Made by a program: the position numbers and the translations under genes
Shown here: positions 16,787-25,281 of the stretch, one piece after another
Layout: each line of letters begins with the position of its first letter
How positions within the stretch are numbered: position 1 is the stretch's first letter
Notes under the pieces: generated by a model
The model's database searches: none
What the model was told of the DNA's origin: nothing
What the model saw: the letters and a program-made list of their open reading frames with translations, nothing else
DNA from: Desulfitobacterium chlororespirans DSM 11544
GTDB lineage: Bacteria; Bacillota; Desulfitobacteriia; Desulfitobacteriales; Desulfitobacteriaceae
Direction of reading: 5' to 3'
DNA length: 64,000 bases
NCBI RefSeq assembly: GCF_900143285.1
Contig: NZ_FRDN01000003.1
Span: 124,001 to 188,000 of the forward strand

Positions 16787-17557
16787 CTAGTCAACAACGG
16801 CAAAGGCTTTGCTTTTTTTCTGGAGTCCCGGAACGGATAAGATTTTTACATTTACCTCGAAGAATTCCTTCATGGTCGCCTCGGTAATAATCTCCTCGCT
16901 GGGACCGAAAAGATACCGGTCCTGCCCCAGCATCAGGGTGTCATCGGATATTCTTAAGGCATGGTCAGGATAGTGGGTATTGATAATACAGGAAATCCCT
17001 TTCTCATCCCTCAGTTTCCTGACCAAGTTTAAAATAAGCTGCTGATTCTTGTAATCCAGATGGGATTCCGGCTCATCCATAATCAGCAATTGAGGTTCAT
17101 TGACCAAGGCTCTGGCGATATACACCAGCTGAAGCTGTCCGCCGCTGAGCTGGGTGCACAACCGATCTTTGAGCCCTTCAATCCCCACGATTTGCAAAGC
17201 TTTTTCCACTCTTTGCCGGTCCCATTGGGAAGGCGTTCCGAAAAGAGGCACATGCCTGGCTCTGCCCATAGCGGTCATTTCGGCAACCGTAAAGGCAAAC
17301 ACACTCCGGTGAGCCTGGGGCACATACCCGATAGCCTCACACTCCTTCAGAGAGTGCAAAGGCTTTCCATCCACAAGGGTTTGCCCTTTTTGCCACTTAA
17401 GCAGCCCGATCAGGCATTTGAGCAAGGTCGTCTTGCCGATGCCGTTTTGCCCAAGAATTGTCATGATCCTGCCTTGCTCCAAGGCAAAGGAGATGTCCCT
17501 GAGCAGGAGACGCTCCTGGGTATAGCCAAAGTTTCCATTTCTGAGTTCCAGCCGCAT
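16787..17557 (-). CDS. btuD: Corrinoid/iron-complex ABC importer, ATP-binding protein
   Basis: This FecE/BtuD-type ATPase has 256 residues: Walker A GQNGIGKTT (about 37-45), signature LSGGQLQLVYIARAL, Walker B LLIMDEPESHLD and a switch His in NTHYPDHA. It starts 1 base before the permease stop region and is coupled to it. The cobalamin riboswitch at the head of the operon points to corrinoid as cargo. Such importers also carry haem or ferric siderophores, and the protein alone cannot separate these. Confidence 0.85.
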   Translation of the reverse strand: MRLELRNGNFGYTQERLLLRDISFALEQGRIMTILGQNGIGKTTLLKCLIGLLKWQKGQTLVDGKPLHSLKECEAIGYVPQAHRSVFAFTVAEMTAMGRARHVPLFGTPSQWDRQRVEKALQIVGIEGLKDRLCTQLSGGQLQLVYIARALVNEPQLLIMDEPESHLDYKNQQLILNLVRKLRDEKGISCIINTHYPDHALRISDDTLMLGQDRYLFGPSEEIITEATMKEFFEVNVKILSVPGLQKKSKAFAVVD

Positions 17558-17558
17558 A

Positions 17559-18569
17559 TCAGGTCCCTTCCGTTCTTTTGTAAATCAGCACAAAAAATGG
17601 AGCCCCTATAATCGCCGTAAGAATACCGATGGGTATCTCCGCCGGAGTGATCACCCGGGCGATAAAATCCACCAGGATCATAAACACAGCTCCTGAAAGG
17701 CAGGACGTGGGCAAAAGGTATTTGTAATCGGCGCCGACCAGCATCCGGCATAAATTGGGTATGATCAGACCTACCCAGCCAATGACCCCTGTAACCATCA
17801 CCGCAGAAGCAGTAATCACCGTGGCGGCGGTAATGATCAGCACCCTGATCCTGGCGGGATTGATCCCCAGGGTTTCCGCCTCTTCATCCCCCAGAGTCAG
17901 GACATTAATATGCCATCTGAGGGCTAAGAGAATTCCCGTCCCCACCATAATCGGCAGGCATACCATTTTCAGTTCCCCGAAGGTGGTATTGGCAAAGCTG
18001 CCCATGAGCCAGTAGGTAATGGCCGGAAGCTCCGAATTCGTATCCGCCACAAATTTGATCAGGGAGATCAGGGCATTGAAGACCGCCGAAACGATAATCC
18101 CGGACAAAACCAAAGACAGAATCGTGGATTCCCGTTTGATCCGTGACAACAGCCAGCTTAAAATCACGCTGAACATCCCGAAAGCAAAGGACAGAACTGC
18201 CGCCATTCCGGTAACACCGGAGGTCAGAAGAATTCCCAGAGCTGCACCGAATCCGGCTCCGGCACTTACCCCCAAAACATCGGGGCTGACCAGTGGATTA
18301 TGAAAACAACCCTGAAAGGAGGCTCCCGCTGCCGAGAGCCCCGCTCCCACCAATACGGCCAAGAGCACCCGGGGGATGCGGATATCCCAGACTACGGTAT
18401 TTTCCACACTATTTTCCCCCTGCCCTGCCAGATTGGCCCATAGGATCCGCCCTACTTCTCCGGGCTCAACAAAATATCTGCCCAAAAAGAGGGAGAGAAA
18501 GATAAAGGACAGGAGAACCAGCAGCAAGGCCATCCATAAGTATTTATAATGATCAGCTTTTCTCAACAT
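17559..18569 (-). CDS. btuC: Corrinoid/iron-complex ABC importer, permease
   Basis: This FecCD-family permease has 336 residues and about ten hydrophobic segments. Family landmarks include RIPRVLLAVLVGAGLSAAGASFQGCFHNPLVSPDVLGVSAGAG near 65-110 (seen as separate short blocks) and GWVGLIIPNLCRML near 265. Two copies are expected to form the channel with two BtuD subunits. It lies between the binding-protein gene (42 bases upstream) and the ATPase gene on the same strand, under the cobalamin riboswitch. Confidence 0.86.
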   Translation of the reverse strand: MLRKADHYKYLWMALLLVLLSFIFLSLFLGRYFVEPGEVGRILWANLAGQGENSVENTVVWDIRIPRVLLAVLVGAGLSAAGASFQGCFHNPLVSPDVLGVSAGAGFGAALGILLTSGVTGMAAVLSFAFGMFSVILSWLLSRIKRESTILSLVLSGIIVSAVFNALISLIKFVADTNSELPAITYWLMGSFANTTFGELKMVCLPIMVGTGILLALRWHINVLTLGDEEAETLGINPARIRVLIITAATVITASAVMVTGVIGWVGLIIPNLCRMLVGADYKYLLPTSCLSGAVFMILVDFIARVITPAEIPIGILTAIIGAPFFVLIYKRTEGT

Positions 18570-18611
18570 CGTTCTTTCCCTCTCTTATTTATCCCCTTGG
18601 GAGAACCACAC

Positions 18612-19736
18612 TTATTTTCCGGCCATTCCCTGATTGGGGTTCAGGATAGACTCCACCTGCTCATCCGTCAGACTGATTCCATAGCAGCGGCTGTAATAAT
18701 CCTTGATAATCCCTTTGTATTCAGCTTCGCTGAACTTGTCCGGAAAGTTCTTGCCGGCCAGCCACTGAATCATCAGAGGGGAATCGGCACAAGGGGCTCC
18801 CCAGTTCATTACCCCTCTGGGGGTGTCGTGAATCCTTCCGGTTTTAAAAGCCTGAACCTGGGACCAATCCTGTCCTTTAATGGCATCACCAAGGTACTGG
18901 GCAGCCGGCAGTCCTCTGAATACATACACAATATCCGGATTCCATGTATAGATCTGCTCCATGGTTACCTCAATACTCTCGCCCTTCAGTTCTCCCGCCA
19001 CATTTTCCAGCCCGCTCTTCAAGAGCCAATCGTCCCCATAAGTACCTGCTCCCCGAACCGTGATCTTATCTCCGGTATTGCTCATGATCATAAGCCCTTT
19101 CTGTTTGGGCGCATCCTTGACCTGGGCCAGGATACCGGCAACCTGCTCATTGGCTTTATCCCATTCCTTCTGCAAGGAATTCTCCCCACTCAGCCCGAAA
19201 ATCTCCCGCATCAAGCGATCGATCTCCACTGACCAAGTCTCATTCACCTGATCATCAATGTAAAAATCGACCACAGGAATCTTGACATTTTCCAGTCCTT
19301 CTTTCTGGGCGCCGCCATAGACCAAAATAAGATCGGGGTTCAGCTTTAAGAGTTCCTCGGTATTGGAAGCGTATCCCGTCAAAAATGTCGTAGTAATCCT
19401 TTGCCAGTTGGGTATCAGCTTGTCAAGAATGAGGGGATTAGCCTCGGCCAGGGCCACCTGGGTCGCCCCCACCAGTTTGCTTGTATCTTTCACTACACTG
19501 GCATAAGTGGACACCAACGGGGGAGCCACAATGACCACATGTTCGATCTTCTCCACAGGGGGCAGGACCACCTGATTTCCCGCCAGATCGACAATAGTGC
19601 GCTCCCCGCCGTCCTCCTGATGGGCTTGAGAATCCGCTCCCTTGTCGGGCTGATCCGTATTCGCCCCTTGGCTGCAGCCGCCCAGGAGCAGAGCCGCCGT
19701 CAAAAGTACCGCCAACCACAGACTTGCTTTTTTCAT
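18612..19736 (-). CDS. btuF: Corrinoid/iron-complex substrate-binding lipoprotein
   Basis: This TroA/FecB-type (class III) binding protein has 374 residues. The signal peptide ends in LLGGC (Cys21), predicting a lipoprotein. The mature part opens with TIVDLAGNQVVLPPVEKIEHVV and includes LLKLNPDLILVYGG, which are standard for this fold. It is first in the importer operon, downstream of a cobalamin riboswitch and a long hairpin. In a corrinoid-dependent organohalide respirer this would scavenge cobamides. A siderophore ligand is the main alternative. Confidence 0.82.
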   Translation of the reverse strand: MKKASLWLAVLLTAALLLGGCSQGANTDQPDKGADSQAHQEDGGERTIVDLAGNQVVLPPVEKIEHVVIVAPPLVSTYASVVKDTSKLVGATQVALAEANPLILDKLIPNWQRITTTFLTGYASNTEELLKLNPDLILVYGGAQKEGLENVKIPVVDFYIDDQVNETWSVEIDRLMREIFGLSGENSLQKEWDKANEQVAGILAQVKDAPKQKGLMIMSNTGDKITVRGAGTYGDDWLLKSGLENVAGELKGESIEVTMEQIYTWNPDIVYVFRGLPAAQYLGDAIKGQDWSQVQAFKTGRIHDTPRGVMNWGAPCADSPLMIQWLAGKNFPDKFSEAEYKGIIKDYYSRCYGISLTDEQVESILNPNQGMAGK

Positions 19737-19852
19737 AACTTTTTGCCACCTTCCTCTTCTTTTTTACTCCTTAGTGCTTTAGGCCCCATGGATACCGCAC
19801 TGCATTCGCCAAAACTATCAGCATCCTTTTTGATTTCCGCCAAACAGACATG

Positions 19853-19913
19853 AAGCAAATACGGGCTGCAGTTATCAATAACCTTCATTGATAACTGCAG
19901 CCCGTATTTGCTT
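19853..19913 (-). other. 27-bp perfect hairpin between B12 riboswitch and btuF
   Basis: Arms 19853-19879 and 19887-19913 are fully complementary with a 7-base loop. No T-run follows on the minus strand, so it is not a classic terminator. It sits between the aptamer and the first gene and may be part of the expression platform or a small palindromic insertion. Confidence 0.7.
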
Positions 19914-19962
19914 ACAAAAGATCAAGCTGTCTGCGGCGCAAAAACCATGGCAGAAAGCTTTT

Positions 19963-20122
19963 TCAGGCAGGTCTTCTGGCTCAAGCGTCATCACTCTTCC
20001 TGCCTTCCCGATTGCTCAGTGACTTTTTAGGAAGAATTCCTCTTTTACAGCGGCGGTACCGCACAGGATTTTCACCTGTTTCCCTATTCTGCTGAATGCC
20101 CAAGCAAACAGCCACCTGATGC
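19963..20122 (-). ncRNA. Cobalamin riboswitch
   Basis: On the minus strand the aptamer runs GCATCAGGTGGCTG, GGGAAACAGGTGAAAATCC, TGTGCGGTACCGCCGCTGTAA (in two overlapping blocks), GGGAAGGCAGGAAG and GCCAGAAGACCTGCC. These are the conserved B12-box and flanking elements. It controls the btuFCD-type operon, so adenosyl- or methylcobalamin should repress transporter synthesis. Confidence 0.95.
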
Positions 20123-20161
20123 TTATGAAGTTTTTAACGATCTCTTAAAGCTCTTTTTAAT

Positions 20162-20201
20162 TTGTATGCCTAGTATACAATTAATGTGTAAAAAAAGTCA
20201 A
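20162..20201 (-). promoter_or_regulatory. Promoter of the corrinoid importer operon with overlapping palindrome
   Basis: TTGACT (20196-20201), an 18-bp spacer and TATACT (20172-20177) form a good sigma-A promoter about 50 bases upstream of the riboswitch. The palindrome TTGTATAC-N3-GCATACAA (20162-20180) covers the -10 and matches the two palindromes on the methyltransferase promoter. Confidence 0.72.
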
Positions 20202-20362
20202 TCCCAACCGGTGACAATCGTGAAGCTATTCTATAGATCGAGATTATATCCAGCATAAGCAACAGGTATTATATGTACAGGTTAATTTTCTTTATAATTA
20301 AGAAAAGCACAAGGTTCTATATATCGATAAGCCTATTTCAGACTAGTTGGAGGATATAAATA

Positions 20363-21253
20363 ATGAAAAATGGTTATGTGTTAATTATCTTAGCAGCTTT
20401 AGGCTTTGCGGCCTTACCCATATTCATAAAATATGGGTATAATGTAGGTTTAACTACAGAAGTAATGTTGTTTTTGCGGTTTTTAATCGCCAGCATCCTA
20501 CTGAGTTTTATAATGCTCGTAAGCGGAAGAAAAGGATTTAAGTTAAATAAGTCTTCCCTGCCTAAATTAGTTCTGCATGGCTTGGTGTTTTTTGGGAGCT
20601 CTTATTGTTATGTGCTGGCTATAAAGCATATGTCTGCCACAGTTACAAATATATTGCTTTATACATACCCACTAATGGTTGTGGTTATGGCAACCATGAT
20701 TTTTAAAGAAAAAATATCGTTGGTTAAGACGATAACCCTACTTATTTCGTTTTTAGGCTGCTTAATGGTTATCGATATTATAAATACATCAACACATCAA
20801 ATCAGTATGTTAGGTGTTTTACATGGTATAGGATCAGCGGTATTCTATGCAGTATATAATATAAACGGGCAGTATCTTTCTAAAACTCTGGAACCAGTGA
20901 CGATTTCAACCTATACATCGGTTGTTTGCTTATTGGCTACTATGGTCGTTTATCCGCCGGTTAATCTATTCGCGGGTCATTCATTTCAGGCTATGTGGAT
21001 AGTTGGTTTGGGAACAGCCATCTTCAGTACGATCATACCTCTTTTTTGCTATCAAAAAGGGGTATCCCTATTAGGAGCAAGCCAGGCTTCAATTTTAAGC
21101 AACATCGAACCCGTCATAGCAACAGTATTGGCTTTTTTAATTTTAGGGGAAAAACTATCAACCCTGCAACTATCCGGTGCATTTCTTATTATTTTGGGAG
21201 GATTGCTGCTTAAATTAGATAAGGGTAAACAACCAAGCACTCTGAACAGCTAA
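20363..21253 (+). CDS. EamA/DMT-family transporter
   Basis: This 296-residue integral membrane protein has about ten hydrophobic helices arranged as two EamA repeats. The first ends near TMIFKEKISLVKTITLLISFLGCLMV and the second near FLILGEKLSTLQLSGAFLIILGGLLL; both are typical closing motifs of drug/metabolite transporters. It may export an amino acid or related metabolite; the substrate cannot be read from sequence. A TTGGAGGATATAAATA ribosome region precedes the ATG. It is alone on the plus strand and its codon use looks more A/T-rich than the importer genes beside it. Confidence 0.8.
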   Translation: MKNGYVLIILAALGFAALPIFIKYGYNVGLTTEVMLFLRFLIASILLSFIMLVSGRKGFKLNKSSLPKLVLHGLVFFGSSYCYVLAIKHMSATVTNILLYTYPLMVVVMATMIFKEKISLVKTITLLISFLGCLMVIDIINTSTHQISMLGVLHGIGSAVFYAVYNINGQYLSKTLEPVTISTYTSVVCLLATMVVYPPVNLFAGHSFQAMWIVGLGTAIFSTIIPLFCYQKGVSLLGASQASILSNIEPVIATVLAFLILGEKLSTLQLSGAFLIILGGLLLKLDKGKQPSTLNS

Positions 21254-21311
21254 GTGAAGATTTCGCATTGTTTACTTATCTCCATAGCCGTCTTAGCCGC
21301 GGCATGGTCCG

Positions 21312-21929
21312 CTAAAAAACAGATAGTTCGGTATACAAAATAATTGAACTGATGATAAAACCCCAAATATATATATTCTTCATAAGCTTAACCCAATTTA
21401 ACTCACAATGGTGGTCCTTGTATTTAGCAAGAGAGTAAAATATGCCAATGAAGCTCGCAACGAATAAACATAGTACAAAGAGCACTGACATAAAATATAC
21501 ATAAACCGCTCCCTGGCCATCCTTGAATGCCTGAAAAATTTTAAATACAATAACCCCTAAGCAGATGATCACTCCCCAGGCATAGCCGTTCAAAGGTTTA
21601 TATTTTTCTATACACGTATCTGCAGGGATATCGGTCTCTACGGTATAAAAGCCGGCGGGCAGTGATTCAGCCTCTGTTTCATAATTCAGCAGTGAGTCGC
21701 AAAAATCGCACTTTCCGACAGAATGGGCGACTAAATTCTTGGCTCCGCAACCGGGGCATTCAATTGCTTTCGGTTCTCTAGTCAGGTTTTGTTTAGTCTG
21801 TCCTTGATATTCCGGCCTTTCCTTTCCATAATAGTTGATATGCTTCCTGCGTGTTTCTATCCATGCCATACTCAATATAAAACACATAAGAATCAAAAAT
21901 ACAAGTAGGCCTACATCATCCTCTTTCAC
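21312..21929 (-). CDS. Zinc-ribbon membrane protein of unknown function
   Basis: I do not recognise a named family. The GTG start at 21929 was chosen because GGGGGGATGCAGA lies just upstream; this gives 205 residues. One N-terminal helix (VGLLVFLILMCFILSMAW) is followed by a zinc ribbon (CPGCGAKN...CDFCDSLL, about 55-80) and three further hydrophobic segments. Some TerB-like and stress-related membrane proteins share such a layout, but I see no specific motif. It lies downstream of rpsI beyond that gene's terminator and so is a separate unit. Confidence 0.6.
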   Translation of the reverse strand: MKEDDVGLLVFLILMCFILSMAWIETRRKHINYYGKERPEYQGQTKQNLTREPKAIECPGCGAKNLVAHSVGKCDFCDSLLNYETEAESLPAGFYTVETDIPADTCIEKYKPLNGYAWGVIICLGVIVFKIFQAFKDGQGAVYVYFMSVLFVLCLFVASFIGIFYSLAKYKDHHCELNWVKLMKNIYIWGFIISSIILYTELSVF

Positions 21930-22021
21930 TCTGCATCCCCCCTGCTTTTCTAAACCTACACCAGCATAGATAAATACCTTCATTAAAATAATCTTATCAG
22001 GCTTCCTGCAATTGTAAAGCA

Positions 22022-22056
22022 GAAAAAAATCCCCCAACCATACCTGGTTGAGGGAT
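22022..22056 (-). terminator. Terminator after rplM-rpsI
   Basis: On the minus strand AATCCCTCAACC, a 6-base loop, GGTTGGGGGATT and a run of seven T make a strong intrinsic terminator just after the rpsI stop. Confidence 0.85.
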
Positions 22057-22073
22057 TCTGTATTTCCAAAATA

Positions 22074-22469
22074 TTAACGTTTGGAGAATTGGGGAGCTTT
22101 ACGGGCTTTCTTCAAGCCGTATTTACGACGCTCTTTCATACGTGGGTCACGGGTGAGGAACCCTGCACGCTTGAGAGCTGGACGCAAGCTGGGATCTGCT
22201 TTCAGAAGTGCACGGGCAATTCCGAGGCGGAGAGCTCCGGCCTGTCCTGTAGTACCGCCGCCATGAGCGAGAGCAACTACATCATATTTGCCAGCAGTAT
22301 CGGTTACCCCGAACGGTTGTTGAACGATCATTTCCAGAGTTTTCTTGCCGAAGTACTCAGCAAGCTCTCTCTTGTTGATTGTAACTTTTCCTTCTCCAGG
22401 AATTAAACGTACACGAGCCACCGCGTTTTTACGGCGTCCGGTACCTTGGTATTGTAATTGTGCAGCCAT
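22074..22469 (-). CDS. rpsI: 30S ribosomal protein S9
   Basis: S9 of 131 residues, with the family N-terminus [15 protein letters not shown], the core [20 protein letters not shown], and the conserved basic tail ending [12 protein letters not shown]. That tail reaches the ribosomal P site. It follows rplM by 21 bases, the standard order in bacteria, and ends in a strong terminator. Confidence 0.97.
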   Translation of the reverse strand: MAAQLQYQGTGRRKNAVARVRLIPGEGKVTINKRELAEYFGKKTLEMIVQQPFGVTDTAGKYDVVALAHGGGTTGQAGALRLGIARALLKADPSLRPALKRAGFLTRDPRMKERRKYGLKKARKAPQFSKR

Positions 22470-22490
22470 GTTTTACTTCCTCCTTCCCGT

Positions 22491-22922
22491 TTATTGAATG
22501 GTCCAAACTTCGGGTTGTTGCGCTTGATGCGGATGATTTTCGTCACGATATACTTTCAGCTTCGTATACATCTGAGCACCCAGCTTGTTATGAGGAAGCA
22601 TTCCTTTTACGGCATGCTCAACAGCTCTTTCAGGCATGTTTTGCATCAGCTTTCTGTAAGGGGTTTCTTTCAAACCACCAGGATAGCCGGAGTGACGGCG
22701 ATACATTTTTTGATCCAATTTATTACCGGTTAAAACAACTTTTTCTGCATTAATGATGATCACATGATCTCCAGTGTCAACATTAGGAGTAAAAGTTGGT
22801 TTATGTTTACCTCTAAGGATGCGAGCAGCTTCAGTAGCTAAACGACCCAAAGGAAGGCCTGCAGCGTCAATGACATACCATTTACGCTCCACCGCATTCG
22901 CTTTCGCAAAGAACGTGGACAT
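22491..22922 (-). CDS. rplM: 50S ribosomal protein L13
   Basis: L13 of 143 residues begins [20 protein letters not shown] and contains the family blocks [32 protein letters not shown] and [18 protein letters not shown]. The ATG at 22922 follows a GGAGGG ribosome site; a longer frame upstream lacks one. It heads the rplM-rpsI operon. An imperfect duplication of GCCTGAGCCCCA in the leader (22970-23015) might form a regulatory RNA structure, which I could not confirm. Confidence 0.97.
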   Translation of the reverse strand: MSTFFAKANAVERKWYVIDAAGLPLGRLATEAARILRGKHKPTFTPNVDTGDHVIIINAEKVVLTGNKLDQKMYRRHSGYPGGLKETPYRKLMQNMPERAVEHAVKGMLPHNKLGAQMYTKLKVYRDENHPHQAQQPEVWTIQ

Positions 22923-22929
22923 AAGTTTC

Positions 22930-23045
22930 CCTCCATCAATTATCCGTATTTCAGTCCGATCTGCTTCGTGGGGCTCAGGCACTGGCAGTTATGCAGCTTT
23001 ATGGGGCTCAGGCATAAATAACAGCATAAAGACTCATATTGGTAT
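22930..23045 (-). promoter_or_regulatory. Leader of rplM with duplicated GCCTGAGCCCCA
   Basis: Two copies of GCCTGAGCCCCA followed by AAGC or GAAGC lie about 30 bases apart in the leader. A family of L13 leader RNAs is known in Firmicutes, but I cannot match its consensus from memory. Confidence 0.3.
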
Positions 23046-23111
23046 TTTATAAAACGTGTCAGTAAATGTCAAGAAGATCAAAAGAAATAGATGAAATAAA
23101 TGCAAGTTCTC

Positions 23112-23282
23112 TTACTCATCTTCATCCTTTCCTTTTTTGATATCGAAAAGTTTGACTATTGTATTTTCTTTCTCATCACTCATGAAATCATCTTCCCCCT
23201 GTTCCAGGGCTTCCTGAAGCAAATCAATCGCATCGGCGACTTTAGCCGCCAATTGAAAATACATCTTCATATAGTCGGGCAT
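23112..23282 (-). CDS. Small conserved protein (56 residues)
   Basis: The frame encodes MPDYMKMYFQLAAKVADAIDLLQ followed by an acidic tail. Short proteins opening MPDYxxMYFxL and ending in an acidic tail recur in Firmicutes genomes next to phage and accessory genes, so I regard this as real. AAAGGAG lies 8 bases before the ATG. The first 30 residues would form an amphipathic helix. Function unknown. It is too short to carry a recognisable domain. It lies upstream of rplM with no shared transcription evident. Confidence 0.65.
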   Translation of the reverse strand: MPDYMKMYFQLAAKVADAIDLLQEALEQGEDDFMSDEKENTIVKLFDIKKGKDEDE

Positions 23283-23313
23283 GGGTAAAGCACTCCTTTA
23301 CACGATCAGTGTT

Positions 23314-23358
23314 ATATCACTAATAATAACCAGAAAAAAGGCGTTTTGTTAGTGATAT
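23314..23358. promoter_or_regulatory. Inverted repeat ATATCACTAA / TTAGTGATAT
   Basis: Perfect 10-bp arms (23314-23323, 23349-23358) lie upstream of the small protein gene, with two extra half sites nearby. An operator is possible; the regulator is unknown. Confidence 0.35.
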
Positions 23359-23457
23359 TTAACTAATAAGATGAAAGGAGTTGTATTGGAGCGGATTATT
23401 GGAGGTGGCAGCTTTGAGTCTCAATATTAGACGCTGGAGCAGGGCTCTCTGTCTGCC

Positions 23458-23571
23458 CTATTCACAATTTTGGTCTATTCTTTCAATAACTTTCATAGCG
23501 ATTTTAATACATTCTTCTGCATCTTCCTTATTGACTATCAGCGGATCCTCAGCAGGGTATCCTTCTTGGCC
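23458..23571 (-). pseudogene. Remnant of a HEPN-domain toxin gene
   Basis: A frame without a start encodes EGYPAEDPLIVNKEDAEECI and KIAMKVIERIDQNCE, then a stop. This matches the C-terminal end of HEPN proteins that are normally paired with MNT nucleotidyltransferases. It lies 20-30 bases after the MNT stop, where the partner should start, but the N-terminal two thirds are missing and the remaining frame is broken upstream. Confidence 0.6.
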
Positions 23572-23592
23572 ATTTCAAGCTACTCCTTATAT

Positions 23593-23910
23593 TTAACCGA
23601 ATCCACCAATTAAACTCACTCCTGTTCTCTTAATAATATTGGCAAGGTTTGCTTTGTCGTCCTTATATCTTAACCACTCGGAAGGTGTGTATATGACTAT
23701 GCCCAAATCCACGTTATATTCAATATTAACAAGCATATCTCTTAACGTTTGCCTTTTATCCTGGGTCTCCATGATTACACATATATCTATATCGCTGCCA
23801 CGCTTAACCAGACCCTTCGCACATGAACCGAAAAGTATAATCTCTTTAGGGATGTATTTACTAATAATTTGGTTCTTGATGTTCTCGATCTCATCATCGT
23901 AAGGACACAC
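23593..23910 (-). CDS. MNT-type nucleotidyltransferase (HEPN/MNT antitoxin-like)
   Basis: This 105-residue protein has the minimal nucleotidyltransferase motif: GSCAKGLVKRGSDIDICV (GS-x10-DxD, about 28-45) with a further acidic residue in NVDLGIVIY. In HEPN/MNT systems such proteins AMPylate and silence the HEPN RNase. The GTG at 23910 was chosen because GGAGGGG lies 9 bases upstream; a GTG at 23919 touches that site. The partner HEPN gene downstream is a remnant, so the unit is probably no longer a working toxin-antitoxin pair. Confidence 0.78.
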   Translation of the reverse strand: MCPYDDEIENIKNQIISKYIPKEIILFGSCAKGLVKRGSDIDICVIMETQDKRQTLRDMLVNIEYNVDLGIVIYTPSEWLRYKDDKANLANIIKRTGVSLIGGFG

Positions 23911-24079
23911 TACCAACACCCCTCCACGAATTTCAACACTACACTCTTATATATATTAACAAATTGATTATAAAACGTCTTTGTTACTCATTATGCCTTT
24001 ATCGAAGGGTCCTCGGATTTTATTATAGATTGCATACCGACCTCTTGGCAAAGCTTATATGAACAAGATCTACTTGTCT

Positions 24080-24121
24080 TTTGCATACGCTAAAAAATGG
24101 CTTGTGAATTTCTGATACAAT
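24080..24121 (+). promoter_or_regulatory. Dehalobox-like site and promoter of rdhT
   Basis: TTTGCATACGCTAA (24080-24093) resembles variant CprK boxes such as TTAGTATACGCTAA. Its centre lies 29.5 bases before the first base of a -10 element TACAAT (24116-24121), which puts it at about -41.5. The same spacing is seen at the rdhB2 promoter. Confidence 0.6.
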
Positions 24122-24173
24122 ATAGACAAGTATCGACAGTACTGAACTGTACCTTATGGAGGGTAAATATCCG

Positions 24174-25133
24174 ATGCATAAACTGATCAGGTTGGGACCA
24201 TATAAAGGGCTGGCTCTTCCCTCCCCTGTACTCTTTACGGAAGATGATCTGGAGCTGGGGGTCAGCGAAGCGGTGAAAAAAATGGCTAACCAATGGGCGA
24301 GAGTTCATTGGCCCGCCGCTTACGGAGATGAAGTCGTCATCAACCTGCGTGCCCAATCCGATAAGCTGTTCGTTCCTGAGCTATCCAAAGCCCATTATAC
24401 TTTCACCCTGGGGGATCCTTCCATCTACAAAGAATTCAATCAACTGATCGGTCTCAAGGCTGGTGATGATCTGCAGCTGGTGCTTGAACTTCCCTCCGGT
24501 TTTCCTGTGGAACGGATGCGCGGCAAAATCGTCACGTTTTATATCACCCTACTGGAAGTTATTCGTAAGCGCCCGCTGGAGCTTACCGATGAAATCGCCT
24601 GTCAGATCGATCCCAAAGCCGGTGATTTGGAGCAGCTAAAAAGCAAATTGAGAGAAGCCGTCTCTGAAAACTGGCAGCGGTCTATTACTGAAGCAAGAGA
24701 GAAGGCTATTCTGAATACTATTTCCTCCACATCTGTCTATGAATTGGATCAGCAGGAGCTTAAGGCTGTCTCTGACCGGATTTTTGACGAAAAGCAAAAA
24801 CAACTCTTCACTTCAGACAATCCACAGATGCTGGAAGCATTGCTCTCGGGAGATAACCGCTCCCTGAGCCGGGAAAGCCAGCTCCTTGCGGAAGAACTCC
24901 TCGTGGCACAGCTTATTCTTAAGGAAATTGCCCGAATCGAAAAAATTCAGGTTGAATCCTGGGAATTCCAAGAAGCCTGGGAAGAGCTTCTGAAACTCGC
25001 CGGAAACGAACAGAGCCTTCGCCTGATCTTTCCCACAGATGACGCCCTTCAACAGCATTTATTGCAGGAAAAAGTGCTGGACTGTCTCTGGGAGTGGAAC
25101 AATGAAACGGGCTTGCCTGACACCGCATTTTGA
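24174..25133 (+). CDS. rdhT: Trigger-factor-like chaperone for reductive dehalogenase (RdhT/CprT/PceT type)
   Basis: This 319-residue protein is shorter than trigger factor (about 430). It keeps an FKBP-like middle (YGDEVVINLRAQS through VTFYITLLEVIRKRPLELTDE, about 50-145) and a helical C-terminal arm region, but lacks a clear ribosome-binding signature. Its homologue PceT is known to bind the Tat signal of the dehalogenase precursor. ATG 24174 was chosen because GGAGGG (24158-24163) lies 10 bases upstream; an ATG at 24156 overlaps that site. It heads the rdh cluster with its own promoter and is divergent in strand from the rest. Confidence 0.82.
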   Translation: MHKLIRLGPYKGLALPSPVLFTEDDLELGVSEAVKKMANQWARVHWPAAYGDEVVINLRAQSDKLFVPELSKAHYTFTLGDPSIYKEFNQLIGLKAGDDLQLVLELPSGFPVERMRGKIVTFYITLLEVIRKRPLELTDEIACQIDPKAGDLEQLKSKLREAVSENWQRSITEAREKAILNTISSTSVYELDQQELKAVSDRIFDEKQKQLFTSDNPQMLEALLSGDNRSLSRESQLLAEELLVAQLILKEIARIEKIQVESWEFQEAWEELLKLAGNEQSLRLIFPTDDALQQHLLQEKVLDCLWEWNNETGLPDTAF

Positions 25134-25172
25134 GCCTGCGGAATTTTGAGCCAACGACTATCCTCTTGATAT

Positions 25173-25233
25173 GCCAAAAGGAAGATGATCACGCTTATAT
25201 CCTGATACATAGCGTGATCATCTTCCTTTTGGC
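25173..25233. terminator. 23-bp-arm hairpin between rdhT and chaperone operon
   Basis: Arms 25173-25195 and 25211-25233 are perfect complements around a 15-base loop. It lies between convergent genes, with short T-rich tracts on each side, and is the likely terminator for both. Confidence 0.75.
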
Positions 25234-25281
25234 GAGTCTTCCACCTGTTTAAGGTATCAACATCTCAGTATAATATCTTTT

